DNA of 64,000 nucleotides from Oegoconia quadripuncta (taxonomy: Eukaryota; Arthropoda; Insecta; Lepidoptera; Autostichidae). The stretch is from contig OX438742.1 of NCBI GenBank assembly GCA_949316235.1, positions 8,278,815 to 8,342,814 of the forward strand, given 5' to 3'. This document shows, in pieces, positions 59,201-64,000 of this stretch. The notes beneath the pieces are model-generated. The model worked only from the letters and a program-made list of their open reading frames with translations, had not been told where the DNA came from and ran no database searches. Made by a program: the position numbers and the translations under genes. Every line of letters starts with the position of its first letter. Position 1 is the stretch's first letter.

Positions 59201-62200
59201 GGACGATATCACACTGTATGTCAATTACTCGACTCCGACAAAGGCACCTTCATAATTAACGAGAGTGATGGTGAAGGGCTGACGCCCCTTCATATAGCTT
59301 CACGCGAAGGTCATACTAGAGTTGTCCAACTCCTTCTGAACAGAGGGGCTTTGCTCCATAGAGATCATAATGGCCGTAACCCCTTGCACTTGGCAGCTAT
59401 GAGTGGTTACACCCAGACTATAGAACTATTGCATTCCGTTCACTCGCATTTGTTGGATCAGGTTGATAAGGATGGCGTAAGTTATTGTATAATTTTCTGT
59501 TTCCTGACTTGAGAGACACTCATCTACATAATTAAAACATTGGAATAAGAGTTTATATAGGTTCATTGTTATTCGATTAATTACTTTTGTAATTAATTCC
59601 ATTTTTATATCACTTTGTAATGTAGGTATATGGTCAATTATCTTAATTTTACGTTACGTTACCGTAATGCGCGAGATGCGCGCATAATCTCAATTCTTTG
59701 GTTCTGGCAGAATTATCAGCATTGTGGCAGAATTATCCCTGCAACTTTATGCTGAGTCAGATCCAATTCGTTGACCTGGTACATGGCGCACATAAATTAT
59801 AAAATTGTCTGGCTTTTTGTACTTTTATTGCTTTTTGTGAATTGTTTCTGTGTACCTTGTATTTCTGTCAGCGACTAAAGTTATTCTATTCTATTCTACT
59901 CTATTCCATTCCATTTTATTTCAGCCATTTGAATTGTACCACATCATGATTCATTTTTTTTTTAATTTACATCACAATTTCTAGAACACGCCACTCCACC
60001 TTGCCACTACGGAGAATAAACCAAACTCTATTGCGTTGTTGTTATCTATGGGATGCCGTCTGAAATACAATAGTTTGGATATGACCGCTATTGACTATGC
60101 CATTTATTACAAGTTCCCAGAAGCCGCTCTTGCGATGGTCACTCACGAGCAAAGGTACGTAAATTCATTACGGGTCATATTATCTTCATTTGTCATATTT
60201 TTCTTAGAATTATCGTATCTTCTATTGTGGATAATATATTTCATTCGTTAAAAGAATCTTGCTTTGTTCATCATTTGTATGCGTTCGAATATTTTTTCTC
60301 GGTATAGAGCGAAAGAAGTTATGGCTCTACGATCGGATCGCTACCCCTGCGTGACGTTAGCGCTGATTGCAAATATGCCAAGAGTATTCGAAGCTGTTCA
60401 GGATAAATGCATCACTAAGGCCAACTGCAAAAAAGATTCTAAGAGCTTTTACGTAAGTTATCTAGTTTCAATATTTTTATTTACCAATTTTCTTGGTGGT
60501 TTTTCATTCTTAAGCCAAAGAATTAATTATACTATTAGTTATTAGGTTTATAGCATACTTTTGTAGTAAATTAAAATTAATTGAAATTTCTATGTAAAAC
60601 TTATCATGTGTGAAATCTTTTTTTCATTACATTTATTTTTAATTCGGGTAAGTACACCTGAGCAAATGGAATCATGACTCACTTGAGCTTCATTTTCTAC
60701 AAACATTGTAATACCAGTACGTCGAATTTAGTTTGTAAAATATTATCTTACATAAGAATTTTTTATTTATTTAATAGACGAAAACATTAAGATTTTGCCG
60801 ATTTGTAACGAATGTTCGGTTGAGTGTTTGATTCAGTTAGTTCGACCGTACCTAAATATTTTATCAATCTTATACTTACTTGAATTTGAATTGGCAAAAA
60901 TAAATTGTCCCCACGATTTTTTCCTAAAGATTTCTATGCTTTTATTTCATCAAATTATTATAAGAATATTTACCATGATCTGACACATCTAGATCAAATA
61001 CGCCTTCGAAGCCCTATGCCCTAAACTGAGAACGGAGGAGGGCGGCAAGATACCGGATGGCCCGAATTACCAAAAGTTGCCATTACCTGCACTTAACGTA
61101 AGTTGTGCATTTACTGTAGAATGTTATTAATATCTTATTAACATTATCACAGATAAAGTACTCTTTCAATTTCTACCAACACTCAAAGGAAACGATCCAA
61201 GCACTGAGATTGGCGCTGAATGATCCCAAGTTCAGACCAGAACCGTTGTCAGTAATCAATGTGAGTGGAGAACACACCGTATACTGCCTGTCTCACTCGT
61301 TCTTAAGCCATCTCTCGAGACATTTCCGTTTTGAATGCTTTGTAAGAGTATTATATATGTGCAAGTGTATTTTGTACATATTGTCTGTCAAATACAACGG
61401 TTAAGGGTTACACTTGTCAAATTTCTGTCAGCAATCAAAATGTGCACTTTAATACCGGCTTCAAACTATCGTCCAACAGACTAACACTCTAATATGGCTC
61501 CAATCCGTTCCAACTCACGATCAATTAATACAGACTCTCCACACATCAATAGGCCACGTTCCAACCTCATTCACTATGGAGGACGCCGTTGAAGTGACAG
61601 GTGCTTCTGCTCCATACCGTTTGAGTGCATAAAATATTTTTTTAAAGTTTATAACTAACGTAAAAATAAAAATACCACGACCGAAACGAAGATGGTGGAT
61701 ACTAAGTATACATAGGAATAGAACAAGATAAACATCTTATAGTGGTTTAGTTCGAGAAAAATATTTATTTATTGAACACTTTATTGTGCACACACAGCAA
61801 ATTACACATTAAAAGAATTAAATACAAATCTACAAAGGGCGACCTATTTCTATAAGAGATCTTTCCAGCAAACCCGCAAAAGCTAAATATTATTGTTTAT
61901 GCTAGAACCTTCTTCCATACTGATGTGTGGAGGGTCAGTTCATATGAGTTGACCAACTCCTTTGATCTCGGTACGATTTACCGCCATCGGAGCGATCGAC
62001 AATCGTCAAATAAGCACGAACTATGTCTCTGCACGTGAAAGGTTGGACGAACAGTTTGGACTGTTGGACAATAGTTTAGAGCCAGCATGATACACTCAAA
62101 CCTCAATAAGCTTTATCGAATAAGGTTTTAAAATTTATTAAGTTTCAAAAACTTAAGTTGAAATGTTTTCTTATAACCTTAACCATCTTGATACACTTAG

Positions 62201-63519
62201 TTATGCAATTTCTAACATATCCAATGATATGTTTAGTAGAATAGTAAAAATCACTTTTATCACAATACATTTATTGCAATGTCAACCCTAACACCGATAT
62301 TTGAACACATTTCAAACTTAAAAACTAGAAAGGTTGCGCACCTCTCTGGGGTTATATCATATTGTGTGGTACACAATTGTAGCAAAAAATATTTTCAAAA
62401 TTAAATAGAAAATCCAATTTCAGGCCATGGTGGCGCACGGACGTGTTGAGTTACTAGCTCATCCTTTGAGCCAAAAATACTTGCAAATGAAGTGGAATTC
62501 ATATGGGAAGTATTTCCACTTGGCCAACGTGCTGTTTTATTGCTTTTTCTTGGTGTTTGTGACAATCTACACGTACATGTTGATGACTTACGCCAACCCG
62601 AGTATCTCATTGATAGCGAGAAAACTAAAGCCTCAATGTGTGACCCTGACTGATTATATCCCGGCGAATAATAGTGACATATTCATCGAAGATGAGATCT
62701 ACAATGAGACTTTACGAGAAAACAAGCCAGAGTTAAAAAAAGGTAACAGAAAAATCTTTATGTGCAACACTGGAGCGCACACGCTTCTATTTTTATAAAT
62801 TCGATTGCGTGCTCTACTAAAGTAGACCATAAAGAAATATTTTTCCCAGATGTGGGTCGCAAATTTAGACATAAAAACTGATTTCGCATTTTCGATTTAC
62901 TTTATTTATTGAAATAATGGAAAAACCAAAACATGGATCTTTAAGAGGCGGATCAATCTTTTCGCAAATCTCGTGGACCTTTAACATGGGTTTTTTGATC
63001 TTTCCCATTTTCGCAGGATTGTTATGCACGGCGTTTGGCAAAATCCGTCTGCTAATATAGGGAGATTGGTGGTAGAGAATATGACACAACTGGATTGACC
63101 CTGTCGTTCTATAGTAGAGCACGTTAACATGCTTCTAAAATATTTAAAGAAAGATTTTTTGTTCTTTTTTTAAATACTGGGACTTTTATTTCACCCAGAT
63201 TGGTGCTTTTTGTCTACCACTACTAAAAACGTAGCCTTCTTAACAATGGCAGATTGATAGCTTGTAAATTGTAACATGTATATAAAGCTGTTTTTTTTTA
63301 TATTTTTCCCTAGATTTCGACGTACTCGTGACCATGTATACTAGTACGGTGGCGATCCTTGTGTACAACGTTTGTTGCCTTTTCCGTGAGGCGTACAATA
63401 TTAAACAGCAAAAGTGGCATTATCTGGTGGACCCTTCTAACCTGGTGGCTTGGATGCTCTACATCGCCTCTACTATAATGGTCCTTCCGACTCTGACTGG
63501 AACTTCCGAAGACATTCAG
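50082..63519 (+). CDS. TrpA1: TRPA1-type ankyrin-repeat cation channel, partial gene (14 exons plus one alternative exon)
   Basis: Non-selective cation channel of the TRPA family, which in insects senses heat, UV/reactive oxygen and electrophilic irritants in sensory-neuron membranes. I joined GT-AG exons 50082-50238, 51423-51513, 51931-52000, 52212-52337, 53010-53306, 54017-54256, 55409-55516, 58601-58776, 59197-59476, 59985-60154, 60308-60452, 60993-61097, 62424-62742 and 63314-63519. Every junction keeps phase and gives 2,490 nt, or 830 codons. Residues 1 to about 575 are ankyrin repeats (TPLH/TALH/SPLH motifs), 575-655 the cysteine-bearing linker, 656-687 the pre-S1 helix, about 688-710 S1, 765-785 S2 and 805-822 S3. 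Motifs such as CITKANCKKDSKSFY and MKWNSYGKYFHLAN match insect TRPA1 as I know it, rather than Painless, Pyrexia or Waterwitch. The N-terminal exon(s) are not firmly located, and S4-S6, the pore and the C-terminus lie past the window end. Confidence 0.95.
50622..51124. mobile_element. TIR element in TRPA1 intron 1
   Basis: Termini CTAGGGTTTCC and GGGAACCCTAG are inverted. The interior is dense in GATCGAT-type words that also pair in inverted order (GAACGATCGACTTC, GAGATCGATTTTCGAT). No ORF; no clear target duplication. Confidence 0.65.
51205..51410 (+). repeat. Dispersed repeat in TRPA1 intron 1
   Basis: Same ordered landmarks as 11100-11430 (CTTGTAACTAACAAATCTTG, GCCGTATCGAAATGAAACTT, CTGATGATGGAGCCAGGAG). 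Confidence 0.75.
51423..51513 (+). CDS. TrpA1: TRPA1 exon (ankyrin)
   Basis: Acceptor TTTCAAG, donor CCA|GTAAGT; phase 1 in, phase 2 out. It encodes DLNIRDNANNTPLHCAVEGD and the next helix, a canonical ankyrin repeat continuing the previous exon. Confidence 0.92.
51931..52000 (+). CDS. TrpA1: TRPA1 exon (ankyrin)
   Basis: Acceptor TTGTTGCAG, donor GCG|GTAAGG; phase 2 in, phase 0 out. This 70-nt exon encodes NVQTGLLNDKTQAPIHLATE-type ankyrin sequence. It is easily missed by gene predictors because of its size, but the phase and the homologous order require it. Confidence 0.9.
52212..52337 (+). CDS. TrpA1: TRPA1 exon (ankyrin)
   Basis: Acceptor TTTGACCAG, donor CTG|GTAAGT; phase 0 on both sides, 42 codons. 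It contains GGEHGRTALHLAAIHDHD, one of the best conserved ankyrin repeats of insect TRPA1. Confidence 0.93.
53010..53306 (+). CDS. TrpA1: TRPA1 exon (ankyrin, 99 codons)
   Basis: Acceptor CCGAACAG, donor CAG|GTAAGT; phase 0 on both sides. It holds CNNGYYPIHEAAKHASSRTM, then WGESRGCTREQMISLYD, EGNVPLHSAVHGGDIRAVEL and DLSTPVHLACAQ: nearly three ankyrin repeats, all in the order expected for TRPA1. Confidence 0.94.
54017..54256 (+). CDS. TrpA1: TRPA1 exon (ankyrin, 80 codons)
   Basis: Acceptor TTTTTCAG, donor TTG|GTTAGT; phase 0 on both sides. It encodes GALEIVKLMFTMQASEKMAC, CDVQKMTPLHCAAMFDHPEI and DKEKRSPLLLSASRAGW, two ankyrin repeats. The donor is the weak GTTAGT type, but an in-frame stop follows at 54314 if it is not used. 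Confidence 0.93.
54990..55190 (-). repeat. Dispersed repeat family D in TRPA1 intron 6
   Basis: TTTATCCCAAATAGGGTGGT, AACATCCACGTTTCACC, GTCTATAGATATTTTTTGAT. Confidence 0.65.
55409..55516 (+). CDS. TrpA1: TRPA1 exon (ankyrin, 36 codons)
   Basis: Acceptor CATTGACAG, donor GTC|GTAAGT; phase 0 on both sides. It encodes IRLGARLDLKDINSRNVLHL then VVMNGGRLEEV. This is the last exon before the 3.1-kb intron that contains the antisense mucin-like gene. It matches the position where Drosophila uses alternative exons, but I found no second copy in the flanking introns. Confidence 0.92.
55582..55587 (-). promoter_or_regulatory. Poly(A) signal of the nested gene
   Basis: AATAAA on the minus strand, only 4 nt beyond the TAG stop of the mucin-like gene. 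Cleavage 15-30 nt on would end the mRNA at about 55550-55570, just short of the antisense of TRPA1 exon 55409-55516. Confidence 0.6.
55592..57829 (-). CDS. Mucin-like Thr-rich protein with C-terminal Ly6/three-finger domain, nested in TRPA1 intron 7
   Basis: Uninterrupted 745-codon frame. The likely start is Met25 (57757) or Met22 (57766), which puts a hydrophobic signal peptide (about residues 26-58, INIIFINI, FSILSLLFLN) at the N-terminus; the first ATG is at 57829. After a non-repetitive Tyr/Arg-rich segment comes a Thr/Ser/Pro-rich region (about 190-592) with three 48-residue tandem repeats and a poly-Thr tract, expected to be heavily O-glycosylated. From Cys596 (KCFQCG) to CVCQGKYCN there are exactly ten cysteines ending in the CN motif of Ly6/uPAR folds. 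A hydrophobic tail (LLIVLSNMLIIIIII) follows, suggesting a GPI-anchor signal. It is probably a cell-surface or secreted glycoprotein. The 127-residue Ly6 domain is long for the family. I do not recognise the full gene. Confidence 0.85.
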   Translation of the reverse strand: MHCQSIYKINLKPKQFTQLVYMTHMKLNAINIIFINILTFKHNIAFSILSLLFLNSLQDVHCSLLSRYKNKIELHTDTSRTRVNPILFFQKQYSGTKNYDRTSSNYQNALPDFKYGFPVSLTPINLQVGFDTTAQVSTYIIRHRDDGKHYYIFDVWPKWTYRLSTQYLSTTPKPKKTFATYFPPIRSITVSTSLRRLYEQESSDGDTVRLGKIYPLAEDIAIGAATTSLRHDDSTIIKGTTAIESTNNEISPITSSTVIVKTTTATDKVPIDATSDSLVVDFTPIVTDGIFPETTSNLDETNTSTAIVKTTTATDKVPTDATSDSLVVDFTPTVTDGIFPETTSNLDETSTSTAIVKTTTATDKVPTDATSDSLVVDFTPTVTDGIFSETTTNLDETSTSTEQNYEILTDGTTVQGKKNTINDDKTKEFEVISTTADVIDIILPPETMPLTTKEISKIDTTTYTITTIVQETIRYDMSEESNGFEESTTSNEIPTTNGEKASGTDVESSTVSEAEGTMAPDELTTIEGTTPSDETVTSAASYITTLPDEISTTAMRPSSSTTTSTTMTIPTTTKTTTTTTTTTTTTTTPKPKISKCFQCGLTNTEIPRMPGCYHVFDHRDHRMTGKSKHYKKKCEGSPFIGGCFKRFTDIGVEYNERGCRTWPPVVGKSYASVRFAKLEMVLRHVDEGCVFSPHASLTPFARGISLYVYYHVCVCQGKYCNASEQILSSQLLIVLSNMLIIIIII
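56058..56130 (-). repeat. Poly-Thr (ACA/ACG/ACT)n tract in the mucin-like gene
   Basis: Imperfect (GTT)n on the plus strand, encoding a run of more than ten threonines immediately before the Ly6 domain, probably a glycosylated stalk. Confidence 0.8.
56628..57059 (-). repeat. Three 144-bp in-frame tandem repeats in the mucin-like gene
   Basis: Repeat boundaries recur at 56628, 56772 and 56916, an exact 144-bp period. Each encodes 48 residues, such as IVKTTTATDKVPTDATSD, then VVDFTPTVTDGIF and an ETT-x-NLDET block. The copies differ by only a few bases, so the array is young. Confidence 0.92.
58601..58776 (+). CDS. TrpA1: TRPA1 exon (ankyrin)
   Basis: Acceptor GTATTTTCAG, donor AAG|GTGAGT; phase 0 in, phase 2 out. 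It encodes LLNEKDTTGCSPLHYASREG, IRSLENLIRLGACINLKN and NESPLHFAAR, among the most conserved ankyrin repeats of TRPA1. The GCSPLHYA cysteine aligns with a reactive-region cysteine of vertebrate TRPA1. Confidence 0.95.
59096..59134. repeat. Perfect 15-bp inverted repeat in a TRPA1 intron
   Basis: CTTTGGGAAGCAATT, a 9-nt loop, then AATTGCTTCCCAAAG: a fully paired stem in the intron between exons 58601-58776 and 59197-59476. Confidence 0.9.
59197..59476 (+). CDS. TrpA1: TRPA1 exon (ankyrin, three repeats)
   Basis: Acceptor TTTTTTCTACAG, donor GGC|GTAAGT; phase 2 in, phase 0 out. It carries YGRYHTVCQLLDSDKGTFII, GLTPLHIASREGHTRVVQLL and NGRNPLHLAAMSGYTQTIEL, the distal ankyrin repeats near the membrane domain. 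Confidence 0.95.
59810..59925 (+). repeat. Retroelement-like 3' end with (ATTCT)n tail
   Basis: GTACCTTGTATTTCTGTCAG and GCGACTAAAG run into (TATTC)n, in the intron before exon 59985-60154. Confidence 0.5.
59985..60154 (+). CDS. TrpA1: TRPA1 exon (last ankyrin repeats)
   Basis: Acceptor ACAATTTCTAG, donor AAAG|GTACGT; phase 0 in, phase 2 out. It encodes NTPLHLATTENKPNSIALLL, then LDMTAIDYAIYYKFPEAALA and MVTHEQR, the end of the ankyrin domain. Confidence 0.95.
60308..60452 (+). CDS. TrpA1: TRPA1 exon (cysteine-rich linker)
   Basis: Acceptor TCGGTATAG, donor TAC|GTAAGT; phase 2 in, phase 0 out. It encodes EVMALRSDRYPCVTLAL and VQDKCITKANCKKDSKSFY. From family knowledge, the cysteines in YPC and DKC lie in the linker that vertebrate and fly TRPA1 use to bind electrophiles covalently. 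The exon ends just before the mutually exclusive pair. Confidence 0.95.
60993..61097 (+). CDS. TrpA1: TRPA1 alternative exon 12a (35 codons, with linker cysteine)
   Basis: Acceptor ACACATCTAG, donor AAC|GTAAGT; phase 0 on both sides. It encodes IKYAFEALCPKLRTEEGGKI and then a stretch ending KLPLPALN. In Drosophila TrpA1 the roughly 37-residue segment between the ankyrin domain and S1 is supplied by one of two mutually exclusive exons that tune thermosensitivity. This exon corresponds to the LQCP-type version: its single Cys in LCP lines up with human C665. Confidence 0.93.
61153..61260 (+). CDS. TrpA1: TRPA1 alternative exon 12b (36 codons, no cysteine)
   Basis: Acceptor ATTATCACAG, donor AAT|GTGAGT; phase 0 on both sides. 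It encodes IKYSFNFYQHSKETIQALRL and then LNDPKFRPEPLSVIN. It shares the IKY-x-F start and near-equal length with 60993-61097 but has otherwise diverged and contains no Cys. It follows exon 12a after only 55 nt. Including both would keep frame but duplicate the linker. I read it as the mutually exclusive partner rather than a pseudo-exon because both splice sites are good, the frame is open and the phases are identical. Confidence 0.88.
61457..62083. repeat. Imperfect inverted repeat in the intron after alternative exon 12b
   Basis: 61457-61479 (GGCTTCAAACTATCG and GTCCAACAG) pairs with 62061-62083 (20 of 23). 61533-61550 (GACTCTCCACACATCA) pairs with 61919-61936. The loop contains the dispersed repeat at 61765-61885. 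Confidence 0.7.
61765..61885. repeat. Dispersed repeat in TRPA1 intron
   Basis: TTTATTGAACACTTTATTGT, GGGCGACCTATTTCTATAAG and AGATCTTTCCAGCAAACCC, the same family as 49420-49560. Confidence 0.7.
62424..62742 (+). CDS. TrpA1: TRPA1 exon (pre-S1 and S1)
   Basis: Acceptor CCAATTTCAG, donor AAAG|GTAACA; phase 0 in, phase 1 out. It opens with AMVAHGRVELLAHPLSQKYL and MKWNSYGKYFHLAN (pre-S1 helix), then the hydrophobic S1 ANVLFYCFFLVFVTIYTYML, then the S1-S2 extracellular loop with NNS and NET glycosylation sequons. Confidence 0.95.
63314..63519 (+). CDS. TrpA1: TRPA1 exon (S2 and S3)
   Basis: Acceptor TTTTCCCTAG, donor CAG|GTGAAT; phase 1 in, phase 0 out. It contains S2 (VAILVYNVCCLFREAYNI), the QQKWHYLVDPSN loop and S3 (LVAWMLYIASTIMVLPTL). 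The remaining exons (S4 onward) are outside the window; none is visible in 63520-63960. Confidence 0.94.
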
Positions 63520-63960
63520 GTGAATAATTGCAGTATAATAGTCATGTAATCTAATTTCCTATACTATGGTTCAATTAGTTTTTCTTTCCCTTCACCCAAA
63601 ATACTTTGAATATTATTAAATTCATTTTCTAATTTCAACAACGGATTTCACCAAGTATGATAGGGTGGTGATGGTGGACTTCGGCCTTTGTATGGAATAT
63701 TAAAGTTTGTCACTGACAACGAATTTTTTTCGGAGATTCGGTTTACCACCATATACTCCCTTATTGCAAAAGAAAAGTTAACAAGGCAAATACATTTATG
63801 ATTTTTTTTTTGGATTTTAAAGTCGTTTAGTTTATTAGGTGGCGTAGGTAATTTCATTCTACTTAATGATTATTGTCTGTAGCTTTTTTTGGTATAAACC
63901 AAAATGCGTGCAAACCTTTACTACACAGCGTAACAATTAAATTACGAATGCTTGTTAAGC

Positions 63961-64000
63961 TCATCATCATCAGCCCATAAACATCACATTGCAGGTATAT
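63961..64000 (-). mobile_element. SINE family A 3' end, cut by the window edge
   Basis: CTCATCATCATCAGCCCATA and AACATCACATTGCAGG are the complement of the GGATGTTTACGGGCTGATGA end of SINE A. It is inside the TRPA1 intron after S3. Confidence 0.75.

Noticed and set aside
61098..61152. A tiny real intron joining exons 12a and 12b
   Set aside because: It would place two copies of the same linker in series; length and duplication fit mutually exclusive use better.

Overview
This is a AT-rich, repeat-laden stretch of an insect nuclear genome, most likely a moth or butterfly. The clues are tRNA-derived SINEs that end in (GATGAT)n, RTE-type and Jockey/CR1-type non-LTR retrotransposon relics with short-motif tails such as (ATTTC)n or (TTTGA)n, several MITE families, and a split gene with GT-AG introns. 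There is nothing bacterial or viral here.

Layout. Bases 1 to about 47,900 contain no host gene that I can support. They are layered repeats: SINEs of three tRNA-derived families, MITEs (one a strongly palindromic type in three head-to-tail copies at 36.0-36.6 kb), an RTE endonuclease relic (8.3-8.9 kb), Jockey-like RT fragments (28.9, 39.6-39.9 and 41.6 kb), LINE 3' ends (33.5, 39.0, 43.4 and 47.2 kb), a (GT)n tract (5.9 kb), tandem repeats with periods of about 119 bp (14.7 kb) and 77 bp (31.5 kb), and a 7-kb field (21.0-28.3 kb) of a very degenerate ~16-bp satellite built on a CAACTTCTCAAAATG-like unit. Three tiny insertions of 17, 23 and 29 bp sit inside three unrelated repeats. They share one end and each is flanked by an exact 7-bp target duplication.

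Bases 50,082-63,519 hold most of a TRPA1-type ankyrin-repeat cation channel gene on the + strand. I traced 14 constitutive-style exons that join in frame into 830 codons: the ankyrin domain, the cysteine-bearing linker, the pre-S1 helix, and S1 to S3. The 5' end (a candidate exon lies at 47,990) and the 3' end (S4-S6, pore, C-terminus) are missing or outside the window. Between the ankyrin domain and S1 there are two in-phase alternative exons, 60,993-61,097 (35 codons) and 61,153-61,260 (36 codons). They both begin IKY-x-F and are only 55 bp apart, so this is a mutually exclusive pair like the one known in Drosophila TrpA1. Only the first carries the linker cysteine.

Inside TRPA1 intron 7 and on the opposite strand is a complete single-exon gene (55,592-57,829) for a Thr/Ser-rich, mucin-like secreted or GPI-anchored protein. 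It has three 48-residue tandem repeats and a ten-cysteine Ly6/three-finger domain at its C-terminus. Its poly(A) signal lies only 4 nt past the stop codon and about 65 nt before the antisense of TRPA1 exon 7. All functional statements are inferred from sequence reading; no database search was run.
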